This document shows, in pieces, positions 34,104-42,589 of a stretch of DNA of 64,000 bases. A program made the translations under genes and the position numbers. The stretch is from Limimaricola sp027213785 (GTDB lineage Bacteria > Pseudomonadota > Alphaproteobacteria > Rhodobacterales > Rhodobacteraceae), in assembly GCF_050847355.1 (NCBI RefSeq), contig NZ_CP193762.1:52488-116487 (forward strand). Reading direction: 5' to 3'. The first letter of the stretch is position 1, and each line of letters starts with the position of its first letter. Below the pieces are notes generated by a model. It did not search any database, was not told the origin of the DNA, and was given only the letters and a program-made list of their open reading frames with translations.

Positions 34104-34706
34104 TCAGATGTCGAAGAAGATCGTCTCTTCCTCGCCCTGAAGACGGATGTCGAAGCGATAGGTGCCGTCGCCTTCGGGCTGGGCCATCAGCGTGCCGATC
34201 CGGTCGCGGTGCTCAATCCGCGACAGGATCGGGTCGGCGGCGTTGGCCTCCTGCTCATCGGCGAAGTAGATCCGGGTCTGCAGCCCGAGATTGATGCCGC
34301 GCGCCACGATCCAGACCGAGATGTGCGGCGCCATGAGCCGCCCGTCGCGGAACGGCACCGGGCCGGGCTTCAGAGTCTCGAAGGCGAACTCGCCGCTCTC
34401 CATGTCGCCCGCCTGCCGGCCCCAGCCGGTAAAGGCGGGATCGGTGCCGTCCTGCCCGGCATATTTGCCGGAGGTGTCGGCCTGCCAGATCTCGACCATC
34501 GCGTCCTTCAATGCCGCGCCGGTGCCGTCATAGACCGTGCCGCGCAGGGTGATCCGTTCGCCCCGAGCGTCGCCCAGGATCATCCGATGGCCGAGGTCTT
34601 GCGCGTAAACCCCCTCGATGTCTGCGAAATTCGGCAGCGCGCCGATATGCACATAGGGCCCCGCCGTCTGGCTCGGGCTTTCCTTCAGCCGCTCGATCCG
34701 CTGCAT
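34104..34706 (-). CDS. pcaG: Protocatechuate 3,4-dioxygenase alpha subunit
   Basis: A 200-residue intradiol dioxygenase subunit. It pairs with PcaH and forms part of the substrate pocket, but carries no iron. Signature text: ESPSQTAGPYVHIG, VEIWQADTSGKYAG and APHISVWIVARGINLGLQTR. The ATG at 34706 overlaps the last base of the pcaH stop (TAATG). Normal length for PcaG (about 200). It is 10 bases upstream of the BKACE gene. Confidence 0.95.
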   Translation of the reverse strand: MQRIERLKESPSQTAGPYVHIGALPNFADIEGVYAQDLGHRMILGDARGERITLRGTVYDGTGAALKDAMVEIWQADTSGKYAGQDGTDPAFTGWGRQAGDMESGEFAFETLKPGPVPFRDGRLMAPHISVWIVARGINLGLQTRIYFADEQEANAADPILSRIEHRDRIGTLMAQPEGDGTYRFDIRLQGEEETIFFDI

Positions 34707-35485
34707 TACAGCCCCTCCATGCGGTTCTCGAACAGGGTCTGCCGCCGCCCCCTGAGCACGATGTCGAAGCGATAGACCCGCGCGTCCATCGGGATCGTCG
34801 CGGCCATATCTAGGCGGGCAACGAGGCTCTCGATCCCCTCGCGCGAGGGAATGGTGCCGACGATCGGGCAGTGCCAGATCATCGGATCGCCCTCGAAATA
34901 CATCTGGGTGATCAGCCGTTGGCCCCAGCTCTGCCCGAAGACCGAGAAATGTATATGCGCCGGGCGCCAGTCGTTCGGCCCGTTGGGCCACGGGTATGGG
35001 CCGGGCTGGATGGTGCGGAACTCGTAGTTGCCGAATTCGTCGGTGATGCAGCGCCCGCAGCCGCCGAAATCTGGGTCCAGCGGGGCGAGATAGCCCTCCT
35101 TCTTGTGGCGGTAGCGCCCGCCGGCATTAGCCTGCCAGACCTCGACCAGCGAATGCGGCACGCCGCGTCCGTCCTCGTCGAGAACGCGCCCCTGCACCAC
35201 GATCCGCGGCCCGATCGCGCCCTCGGGCGACTTGGCATAGTTGTGGATCAGGTCGGCATCGAGCGACCCGAGCAGGTCGCGGGTGAATACCGGACCGGTC
35301 TCCTCGCTCACCGTCGTCGGGAATGAGATCGGCGCGCGCGAAGGCGAGCGCGCCACCGAGGTCTTGTAGGCCGGGGTCAGCGCCGCCGGGTGCCAGGCGC
35401 GGTCGCGGGCATAGAGACCGCCGCCGGGGGCGACATGGCCGCCCGGCGTCTGGGTCACGGCCTGTTTCTGCTGGAACGCGCTCAT
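34706..35485 (-). CDS. pcaH: Protocatechuate 3,4-dioxygenase beta subunit
   Basis: A 259-residue catalytic subunit that opens protocatechuate between the two hydroxyls to 3-carboxy-cis,cis-muconate. All four Fe(III) ligands are visible: Y125 (GGRYRHK), Y164 (GPYPWP), H177 and H179 (RPAHIHFSV). The N-terminal segment ending in PISFPTTVSEETGP is normal for PcaH. It overlaps the upstream pcaC stop by four bases and runs into pcaG with one base shared, so the subunits are made together. Confidence 0.96.
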   Translation of the reverse strand: MSAFQQKQAVTQTPGGHVAPGGGLYARDRAWHPAALTPAYKTSVARSPSRAPISFPTTVSEETGPVFTRDLLGSLDADLIHNYAKSPEGAIGPRIVVQGRVLDEDGRGVPHSLVEVWQANAGGRYRHKKEGYLAPLDPDFGGCGRCITDEFGNYEFRTIQPGPYPWPNGPNDWRPAHIHFSVFGQSWGQRLITQMYFEGDPMIWHCPIVGTIPSREGIESLVARLDMAATIPMDARVYRFDIVLRGRRQTLFENRMEGL

Positions 35486-35859
35486 GCCGCCTCCATCTCA
35501 TCGAAGGTCTTCTTTGCGATGGCGATCGCGTGGTTGGCGCGCGGCACGCCCGCATAGATCGCGACATGCAAGAGCGCCTCGAGCACGTCCTCGCGGCTCG
35601 CGCCGGTATTGGCGGTGGCGCGGACATGCATCGCCAGCTCGTGGTCATTGCCCAAGCCCGCCAGCAGCGCGATGGTCAACATCGAGCGCTCGCGGTCGCT
35701 GATCGTGTCGCGGCTCCAGACATGGCCCCACGCCGCGTCGGTGATCATCGCCTGGAACGGCGCGTCGAACTCGGTCTTGGCCGCCTCAGCGCGGTCAACA
35801 TGTGCATCGCCCAGCACCCGGCGGCGCGTTGCCATGCCCTTCTCTCTCATCTCGGTCAT
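35482..35859 (-). CDS. pcaC: 4-Carboxymuconolactone decarboxylase
   Basis: A 125-residue helical enzyme of the CMD/AhpD-like family that decarboxylates 4-carboxymuconolactone to the enol-lactone used by PcaD. Typical text is WGHVWSRDTISDRERSMLTI and HVRATANTGASREDVLEALL. GGGAGG lies five bases before the ATG at 35859. It is the first gene of the pcaC-H-G-BKACE-D-B operon, with the likely operator 25-48 bases upstream. No LysR-type pcaQ gene is next to it. Confidence 0.95.
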   Translation of the reverse strand: MTEMREKGMATRRRVLGDAHVDRAEAAKTEFDAPFQAMITDAAWGHVWSRDTISDRERSMLTIALLAGLGNDHELAMHVRATANTGASREDVLEALLHVAIYAGVPRANHAIAIAKKTFDEMEAA

Positions 35860-35883
35860 CGCGTTCCTCCCTATCTAGTATGG

Positions 35884-35907
35884 CAGGTCGATATACTTCT
35901 CGACCTG
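35884..35907. promoter_or_regulatory. Palindromic operator candidate upstream of pcaC
   Basis: CAGGTCGA (35884-35891) and TCGACCTG (35900-35907) form a perfect 8-base inverted repeat with an 8-base spacer, 25 bases before the pcaC start. The size suits an IclR- or LysR-type regulator; pcaR at 30661 is the natural candidate. Confidence 0.55.
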
Positions 35908-36135
35908 TGTGATGAGGGCGATCCAGTAGGCATAACAGCGCCGCGACGGCGACGATCCTTCTATGAAAAGTCTATATTGAAGCGCTTATGCCTGCTCCCC
36001 ACTTACTTACTTCGGTATCTAAGTTAGACATGGATGAAAAGTTAATTTTTCATGGTCTTCCTAAATAGAAAGCATGGCGACGGCGATGTTGCGCAAATCA
36101 GCCTCGAGCATGACTGTTCCCTTTACCGCATTTCT

Positions 36136-36736
36136 TCAGCGGACGCCCTCGATCTCGGCCCTGCCGAGGGCCGAGCAGCGGTTCATGATGGCGATGCGGA
36201 TCTGGATTTCGGCGGTTTGGTGGTCCGGGTCTCGTGACATGATCCTCTCGCCGCAAAGCTTCAGGCAGTTCATCACAGCCTCGACCCGACTTCGGACGTG
36301 ATAGCCGGTCCACTTCTTCCAGAGAGTTCGCTCTAGATGCCGGGTCGCCCGCAGGATCGCGTTTCGCGCGGTAGCAGCGGGACAGTCATCTTTTCAGGCA
36401 CGGCCATTACGGCAGATCGGTATGCCCGCGTCGGCGCCTCGGTCGATGATCGAGCCATGGCATCGTCGTGTATCGTAAGCGCCGTCTGCGGTGACCGTAC
36501 CGATCGTCTCCTCCGGCGGGATCTGCGTCAGCAGGTCCGGCAGCAGAGGGCTATCGCCTTGACGGATCGAGGTTAAACTCGAACGCGCGCACATCCCCGG
36601 TGCCCGCGTTCATGGCAATGTGGACCTTACGCCATTGCCTCCGACGTGACGGGCCATGCTTGCGGGGCTGCCATTCGCCATCCCCACGAAACTTGATGCC
36701 GGTGCCGTCTGCAAGCAGGTTCAAGGGCTGTCTCAT
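36136..36736 (-). pseudogene. IS5-family transposase, C-terminal two thirds, broken
   Basis: Reverse-strand pieces in different frames give an IS5 transposase: LLADGTGIKFRGDGEWQPRK (first Asp), then TVTADGAYDTRRCHGSIIDR (second Asp), then HVRSRVEAVMNCLKLCGERI (Glu) and AEIQIRIAIMN to a stop at 36136. Frameshifts separate the pieces and the N-terminus is missing at about 36740, where IS3-type sequence starts. Confidence 0.8.
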
Positions 36737-36802
36737 CTGGGCTGGGGCACGGTTTCTTGAGACAGTTCGTAGCGCTATTTCTCTGGATCAGGGGAGTACG
36801 AT

Positions 36803-37204
36803 ATGGACGACAAGAAGACGGCAACATCAGGCGCAACGGGGGCCACAGCCTCGTCGGCGCGCGCCCCCGACGCTGGCGACGAGGGGGCCGTGGCCGGCGG
36901 TACGAGGCGCTTCTCTGCGAAGCGCAAGCTGATGGCAGTTCAACGGCTGATGCGTGGCGAGAGCCTTGAGGCGGTGTCGCGTGATCTGAACGTTCCGGTC
37001 CACCGGCTGTCGGAATGGCGCGATCGGGTTCTCATGGCGTCGGAGAGCGCCCTGAAGGAGCGCGAGAGGGATGACCGCGACGAGGAGATCGCGCGGCTCC
37101 ATGCCAAGGTGGGCGAGATCACCATGGCCAACGAGTTGTTGTCCGCGAAGATCGGCAAGCTGGAGAGCGGACGCCCTTTGGTCCGGCGGAGGTCGAAGAG
37201 ATGA
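36803..37204 (+). CDS. IS3-family transposase OrfA
   Basis: A 133-residue helix-turn-helix protein (RFSAKRKLMAVQRLMRGESL, then VSRDLNVPVHRLSEWRDRVL) followed by a leucine-rich coiled coil (EEIARLHAKVGEITMANELL). This is OrfA of an IS3-family element. Its stop overlaps the OrfB start by four bases. OrfA is intact, but its OrfB partner is truncated, so the element is dead unless complemented. Confidence 0.8.
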   Translation: MDDKKTATSGATGATASSARAPDAGDEGAVAGGTRRFSAKRKLMAVQRLMRGESLEAVSRDLNVPVHRLSEWRDRVLMASESALKERERDDRDEEIARLHAKVGEITMANELLSAKIGKLESGRPLVRRRSKR

Positions 37205-37683
37205 GCCGGGCGCATTCGATCTCCACACGGCGGCGCTACGGAATGGCGCGGGTCAGTGACGTCTGGAAGGTTCCTCAGGCCACCGTGTACCGGCATCGCG
37301 TCTCGAGCAGCGCCGCCAACGCAACGCAGCCACCCTGTCGCCGTGGACCCACAGGGGCGGCGCCCGATTGCGTGCTTCTGGAGAAGATCCGCGCCGTCAT
37401 CGCCTCATCCCCCTTCTCCGGGGAGGGCTACCGGAAGATCTGGGCGCGGCTGCGGATACTGGGCATCCGCACCGCTGCGCGCCGTGTACGACGGATCATG
37501 AGGGAGAACGACCTTCTGGCCCCGCACCGTCCGGTCCAGCGGGACGCCCGCGCTCATGACGGGGCGATCGTGACCGAGAGGGTCGACCAGGTGTGGGGCA
37601 CGGACATGATGTCAACGGCGGAGCAAAAACCGGCCACGTGGCGGCGCAATACCAGGCCAGTGACAGGGCGGGAGGCGCCATGA
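37201..37683 (+). pseudogene. IS3-family transposase OrfB, truncated after the first Asp
   Basis: The frame reads ISTRRRYGMARVSDVWKVPQ, then GYRKIWARLRILGIRTAARR and MRENDLLAPHRP, the N-terminal part of IS3 OrfB, and reaches VDQVWGTDMM with the first catalytic Asp. There the similarity ends, at about 37608, and the rest (to 37683) is unrelated. The integrase core with the second Asp and the Glu is absent. Confidence 0.8.
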
Positions 37684-37710
37684 CGCGCCCGCTTGCCCCG
37701 TAGCTGGGGC

Positions 37711-38462
37711 GTGGCAAGACAGACGCTGCTGATGCCGAGGCGATTTGCGAGGCAGTGACGCGGCCGACCATGCGCTTCGTTGCTGTGAAGAGCCGAGAGC
37801 AGCAGGGCGTGCTGATGCTTCACAAGACGCGCGACCTGCTGGTCCGGCAGAGAACGGCACTGATCAACGCGCTGCGTGCGCATCTGGCTGAGTTCGGGAT
37901 CGTCACCGCCACCGGGCCTGGTGGCGTGAAGGCGCTGACCAAGCTTCTCCACGACGCGCGGGATGAGCTACCGGCTCACGCGCGCACCGCCCTGTCTTCG
38001 CTGGTTGCGCAGCTCGACAAGCTTGCCGCTGAGATCGAACGACTGGAAGCCGAGATCATGATCTGGCATCGGTCAGACGACACCAGTCGGCGCCTCGCGA
38101 CCATTCCCGGCATCGGTCCCATCACGGCCTCCGCCATCGCCGCGTCTGTCCCCCACCCGACCCAGTTCAGGTCTGGCAGGTAATTCGCGGCCTGGGTCGG
38201 CCTGACACCAAGGTCGAACAGTTCGGGCGGCAAGGAGCGCCTGGGCGGTATCACCAAGCAAGGCGCCGGATATCTCCGACGTCTTCTCGTCGTTGGCGCA
38301 ACCGCTGTCGTGCGCATGGTGCGGCGAGATCCACGCCACCAGCCATGGCTTGCCAGCCTGCTCGAGCGAAAGACCGTGCGTGTCGCGACAGTGGGCCTCG
38401 CGAACAAGACGGCACGGATTGCGTGGGCGGTCATGACACGGAAGGAGACCTACGCGGCCTGA
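37711..38462 (+). pseudogene. IS110-family transposase, 5' truncated with internal stop
   Basis: The forward frame begins inside the gene (GKTDAADAEAICEAVTRPTM), runs through TRDLLVRQRTALINALRAHL and IPGIGPITASAIAASVP, meets an in-frame TAA (38181-38183) where a Glu is usual, and then continues FAAWVGLTPRSNSSGGKERL to a TGA at 38460-38462. The N-terminal DEDD part is missing. Confidence 0.85.
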
Positions 38463-38794
38463 ACGGCATTCCCAGCGCCGGTCCACGAGGCGCCGGGATG
38501 GTGGAAGGGGCTGAGTGGTGAGGACGAACCGGTCAGACCGGGGATCGGCCAAACCCGGGGGAGCAGAGCGCTGTTAGCGCGTTGACCTGGTTAGGGACCC
38601 GATCTGCGGACTTCATCAGGGCCAGCAGGCATGTCGACCTGCGCGAACAGGCCGAACCCATGGATGCACCCGGCTGGCGCGCATCGCTTTTGAAGTCCCT
38701 TGCACCGCAGTGGCCGTCCACACATGTCCGGTGAAACGGGGCAAGACCAGGGGGCGGTTACAGCATCAAGGTCCATGGCGACCCATGTCTCATT
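38463..38794. other. Relic sequence between IS fragments
   Basis: About 330 bases with no supported gene. It lies between the IS110 remnant and the IS5 N-terminal remnant and is probably a product of repeated insertion and deletion. Confidence 0.4.
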
Positions 38795-39135
38795 GTCAAT
38801 CAGCAGGTTCGACGGCCCCTTCGACCCAAGCTGGGGGATGTTCGACCAGGGTTCTTCCGGCGCCGGTTAAGCGCGTTAAAATCCGGCGCTGTTCGGTGGG
38901 TACCCACCGGCACAGTAGGCTTTCGATACAGTCTGTCGCCTGCCGGAGCGCCAAGCCGAACGAAAGCTTCTTGGTAAGGCGGCCGTAGTTTACGGCTTTG
39001 TCGAATTGAGGGAGGCGGCGGCATCCAGATCATGTTCGGATCGAACCAGATCTTCAGAAGGCCCTGCTGCTTGAGGGCTTCGTTGCAGGTCGGCCAAGTC
39101 CTAGTCTTGTAGCTCGGTGGAACGGGGCTGTTCAT
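38795..39135 (-). pseudogene. IS5-family transposase, N-terminal fragment
   Basis: The reverse frame from 39135 reads MNSPVPPSYKTRTWPTCNEA, then LLKIWFDPNMIW, and, past a shift, NIPQLGSKGPSNLLID. These match the start of IS5 transposases (YKTxNWxxYNEALKxRGSLxIWFDP; PLHLLIDSTG). It stops near the first Asp. The fragment at 36136-36736 has the later part on the same strand. Confidence 0.7.
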
Positions 39136-39595
39136 GCGCCCGGACTGCCACGCTGGATACACAAGCTGAATCCCATCTCGGCCTTCGCAAGACAAAGCCG
39201 TCCGCCGTCGCTCTTGCAGCCACTGTCATCTCCCTGCTCTCGAACTCAACGAGTTTCGAACCTGAAGTCTTTGTTTGACATATATTAGAGGTCTAACTTA
39301 TAGTCTCAGTGCGGCGACAGCGTCTGACGAATATCCACGGAACCGGAAGAAATTTCACTGTCCTGTGCAATCTGGACACAGGAACTCATAAACATCTTTC
39401 GCATGCCAGCGGGTTTCCTTGCAGGGTTCGTCTTTTTCGGGGCTAGACAACCTATGCACAAACTTGAGGGTGTAGCTACGCGACATCCATATACCACTTT
39501 GTCCAGATGCGGCCGCGAGGATCGAACCCTGCATTAACCGATTCCTCCATTCGTTTAGAAGTACAAGCCCCATCACAATACAGAGATCCGGCAAA
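39136..39595. other. Leader/promoter region ahead of nadC
   Basis: About 460 bases. A consensus promoter with an internal palindrome lies at 39275-39304, which would give nadC a leader of about 290 bases. A reverse frame in the leader (39720-39355) has no ribosome site and is not supported. Confidence 0.45.
39275..39304 (+). promoter_or_regulatory. Promoter with internal TTAG-N4-CTAA operator
   Basis: TTGACA (39275-39280), 18-base spacer, TATAGT (39299-39304). The spacer holds the palindrome TTAGAGGTCTAA (39285-39296), a perfect copy of the motif TTAG-N4-CTAA also found at 48959-48970. A repressor bound there would block RNA polymerase. Confidence 0.6.
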
Positions 39596-40447
39596 ATGAT
39601 CAAAACCGCATATGTGCCAAACGTTATTCTAGAGCCTGTAGTTCGAAACGCCATCATGGAAGACTTGGGAGCTGGCGGTGACTTGACAACTCGTTCCGTC
39701 CTTCCGGAGGCGACACGATACAAGGCCCGCTTGCGAGCGCGTCAGGATGCCGTTGTTTCTGGAATGCAATTGGCATCCCTTACCTTTCGACTCGTCGATC
39801 CCAGCCTTACCGTGGAAACAGTGGTCCCGGATGGCACTACGTGCAGGGCGGGAGATACCCTCATGCGAGTTGAGGGTTCAGCGTCATCCATTCTCGCCGC
39901 AGAACGTGTTGCGTTGAATTTTTCGGGACGTCTATCGGGTACGGCGACGCTTACATCGTCCTATGTCCAAGCACTTTCGGGAACGAAAACACGCATCACT
40001 TGCACACGCAAAACCACACCTGGTCTGAAACTGGTAGAGAAGCTCGCTGTTCTTCATGGGGGGGGATATAATCACAGGTTTTCGTTGTCTGACGCTATCC
40101 TGATCAAGGACAACCATATCGCAGCTGCCGGCGGAATCAAACAAGTACTACAGGCTGCCCATCAAAACACTGGACATATGGTTAGGATCGAGATCGAGAT
40201 CGATAATCTAGCGCAATTGGATGAAGTGATTGAAGTTGGCGGAGCCGACGTTGTCATGTTCGACAACATGTCGACACAGGATATGTCAGAGGCGGTCAAG
40301 CGCATTGGCGGGCGCATGAAAACTGAAGCTAGCGGCAATGTTCGCCTCGACCGCTTGCAAGAAATTGCCGCCACTGGAGTTGACTACATTTCATCCGGTG
40401 CACTGACGCATTCGGCGGGAACAGTTGATTTAGGTCTGGATTTTTAG
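39596..40447 (+). CDS. nadC: Nicotinate-nucleotide pyrophosphorylase (quinolinate phosphoribosyltransferase)
   Basis: A 283-residue QPRTase that turns quinolinate and PRPP into nicotinate mononucleotide, CO2 and pyrophosphate. Clear family text: EDLGAGGDLTTRSVLPE, AERVALNFSGRLSGTAT, TRKTTPGLKLVEKLAVLHGG and LSDAILIKDNHIAAAGG. Length is normal. It lies apart from nadA/nadB, among IS remnants and about 850 bases ahead of a maleamate-amidase-like gene. A role tied to pyridine metabolism rather than only housekeeping NAD synthesis is possible. The codon use looks less GC-biased than in the neighbouring catabolic genes, which suggests a separate origin. Confidence 0.92.
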   Translation: MIKTAYVPNVILEPVVRNAIMEDLGAGGDLTTRSVLPEATRYKARLRARQDAVVSGMQLASLTFRLVDPSLTVETVVPDGTTCRAGDTLMRVEGSASSILAAERVALNFSGRLSGTATLTSSYVQALSGTKTRITCTRKTTPGLKLVEKLAVLHGGGYNHRFSLSDAILIKDNHIAAAGGIKQVLQAAHQNTGHMVRIEIEIDNLAQLDEVIEVGGADVVMFDNMSTQDMSEAVKRIGGRMKTEASGNVRLDRLQEIAATGVDYISSGALTHSAGTVDLGLDF

Positions 40448-40734
40448 GCGCATTGCCCATCAGAGAAACGTTAAGACTTTCGCCCCTGAAAGTTGAACAG
40501 CAGGGGGCAGCGCCTAAAACGATAATTTCCTATTAAAGGAGGCTAGGCGGATTTCATGCCCCAGATGTTGGTCACCAGGGCGTGCCCATATGCATGAATG
40601 CTGAGCCAAGTGGCTTCCGCCGTCAAAGCGGAGGTCAATACCATATCATAGACAGGACCCAACTGGTGAGCCCCAACCCATGCGGAAGATCCGAATTATT
40701 ATCTAGGAGGTCTCTATTGCGCGCCCCGGCATTG
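40448..40734. other. Intergenic, no gene seen
   Basis: About 290 bases between nadC and an IS110 remnant. No clear terminator or gene. Confidence 0.4.
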
Positions 40735-41243
40735 ACAGAAAGAGCGGCTCTTCCGCTTGGTACCGCCCGCTGAAGAAGGGGCGATAGTCTGAGCCGTGCT
40801 TGGTGAAGGCAGGCACGATGTGCACACTATCTTCGCGGCTATGGCGGTGAGCGCCTTGCGACACCGATCCGGGCTGGACCGATCGGCCTCGACATAGCCG
40901 CCGGATGCTGTTGTCGCGTTGCCTGATGGCGATCTGACCGGCTATCCAGAAGGTTCGGCACAGGTATGCGGTGCCAAACTTAGGAAGTTTGGTTCGACCT
41001 CGAAAGGTGCCAGATTGATGGGTGAATAGGTCTAGGCCGCAGAACTTAGGGGAACTGGCGATGATGTTGAAAGCGGCGCGGATTGCCGACCTCGGGCAGC
41101 ATGGTCAGCGCGTTGATTGGGCCGATGCCGGGAGTGGTCGTGGGCCTTCGCCGGGCGTCACTGCCCGGACAGCCACTCGACGGCCTACGTTGTGAACCGT
41201 CTGCGCCTTCCGCAAGAATACCGACAGACTCAACCGGATCCAT
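40735..41243 (-). pseudogene. IS110-family transposase, C-terminal relic
   Basis: Reverse-strand reading gives TTPGIGPINALTMLPEVGNP, then, after a frameshift, KFCGLDLFTHQSGTFRGRTK, FGTAYLCRTFWIAGQIAIRQ and, near the end, HGSDYRPFFSG. This is the C-terminal half of an IS110-type transposase distinct from the one at 37711-38462. It is frameshifted at least once. Confidence 0.7.
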
Positions 41244-41298
41244 GCCCCTTTATATTCCTCGTTCCCTAAGCTTCAGGGATTCAGACTGAAAGAGTTAC

Positions 41299-41973
41299 AT
41301 GGACGAACAAGCATTCAAGGACCGTGGCTTCGGCCAGACCATTGGTTTTGGCCGCCACTCGGCGCTGGTGGTGATCGATGTCATCAAGGGTTTCACCAAT
41401 CCCGAACTGCCGCTGGGAGCCGACCTGTCAACGCAGATTGTAGCAATCAACGCGCTGATCGCTGATTTCGCGCACCGCCGCGAGCCGGTCTTCTTCACTA
41501 TCGTACGTTACGACGAACCGGATCTGTCGGATGCTGGTATCTGGACGCTGAAACAGAGCGGGCTGAAGACGCTGGCGGCTTCCGGTGACGGAGCCGAGCT
41601 GGACCCCCGCCTGAACTTCGCTCCCGGGTCGCATACGTTGGTGAAGAAATACGCCTCGTCCTTCTTCGGCACCGACCTGGCGAGCAGGCTGGTAACGGAG
41701 GGTATTGATACGCTGGTCATCACTGGCTGCACAACCTCAGGCTGCGTGCGCGCGACGGCAGTGGATGCGTTGCAGCACGGCTTCCGCCCGATTGTGGTGC
41801 GTGAGGCAGTTGGCGACCGCAGTCAGGCCGCGCATGAACAGAGCATTCTGGACCTACAGGCTAAGTATGCTGACGTGATTCCCCTCAACGCGGCGTTGAC
41901 ACGTGAAGCGCCCGAGCCCTGTAAGCTCGTCTCCAGCCCGGTCAGAAGCTCGACCGGGTCGCAGGCATCCTGA
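41299..41973 (+). CDS. Isochorismatase-family amidohydrolase, maleamate amidase (NicF)-like
   Basis: A 224-residue cysteine hydrolase. The catalytic residues are visible: Asp in VVIDVIKGFT, Lys in LVKKYASSFFGTDL, and the nucleophile Cys in ITGCTTSGCVRATAVDAL. The wording of these blocks, and LQHGFRPIVVREAVGDRSQ, is very close to NicF and N-carbamoylsarcosine amidase. NicF hydrolyses maleamate to maleate in nicotinate degradation. No other nic gene is nearby, so the true substrate may be another amide. It converges on the MarR gene with 32 bases of overlap, an arrangement that suggests mutual regulation. Confidence 0.8.
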   Translation: MDEQAFKDRGFGQTIGFGRHSALVVIDVIKGFTNPELPLGADLSTQIVAINALIADFAHRREPVFFTIVRYDEPDLSDAGIWTLKQSGLKTLAASGDGAELDPRLNFAPGSHTLVKKYASSFFGTDLASRLVTEGIDTLVITGCTTSGCVRATAVDALQHGFRPIVVREAVGDRSQAAHEQSILDLQAKYADVIPLNAALTREAPEPCKLVSSPVRSSTGSQAS

Positions 41974-42463
41974 TGCCCCGCGCAGCCGCGGCGTTCTCAT
42001 CCGCCTCGAGATTGGTGATGATGGCAAGAAGGCCCTTACGCAGCACCTGCACCTCGTCCTCCTTCAGCCCTTGGAGCGAGATCAGGTTCACCTCCTGCGC
42101 CATTGGCTCCAGCCGGTCACGCAATTCCCAGCCCCTGGGCGTCAGGAATATCTGCAGGGTCCGCTTGTTGCCGTCCATCTTCTCGCGCGTGATAACTCCC
42201 TGTTTTTCCAGCTTGGTTAGCGCGGTATGGGCCGTAGGCTCGGTCAAATGCGCCCTCTGGCTCAGCTCGCGCTGCGACAGCCCGTCATTGTACCAGAGGA
42301 TCCGCAGAAAGATCCACTGACCGAAGGTGACGCCCTCTGCCTGTAACCGCATCTGCAGCGAGCGGTTGAAAGCTTTGGCGGCAAGACGAACGAGGCGTGC
42401 AAGGCGCTCTTCGGTTAGCTTGGGATCGAATTCTTCATGAAATTGCGGCGCAGGCTCATCCAT
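41942..42463 (-). CDS. MarR-family transcriptional regulator
   Basis: A 173-residue winged-helix regulator. The core (about 30-150) has FGQWIFLRILWYNDGLSQRE, then LTEPTAHTALTKLEKQGVIT and the wing MDGNKRTLQIFLTPRG. The family usually represses catabolic genes and is released by the aromatic substrate or intermediate. It converges on the amidase gene and lies just downstream of the six-gene reductase operon on the same strand, 126 bases after the TPP enzyme stop. It is a good candidate for the protein that binds the TTAG-N4-CTAA sites. Confidence 0.88.
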   Translation of the reverse strand: MDEPAPQFHEEFDPKLTEERLARLVRLAAKAFNRSLQMRLQAEGVTFGQWIFLRILWYNDGLSQRELSQRAHLTEPTAHTALTKLEKQGVITREKMDGNKRTLQIFLTPRGWELRDRLEPMAQEVNLISLQGLKEDEVQVLRKGLLAIITNLEADENAAAARGIRMPATRSSF

Positions 42464-42589
42464 ATTGCATGGTCTCGGTCGGCTAGAAAGGAATGGCCCG
42501 CCAACGGCACGGTGCCGATGGCGGGCAACTCCTTAATGCGGTTCTTCGGTTAAGGGCGCAAGGGGCGGATACCTTCGCATGCCCGCCGT

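Noticed and set aside
36019..36030. CTAAGTTAG-containing sequence upstream of pcaC as another TTAG-N4-CTAA site
   Set aside because: The half-sites are in the wrong order and spacing, so it does not fit the motif.
41299..42463. A complete nicotinate (nic) degradation cluster
   Set aside because: Only a NicF-like amidase and a MarR regulator are present. No NicA/B, NicC, NicD, NicE or NicX gene is visible, so the pathway is not claimed.
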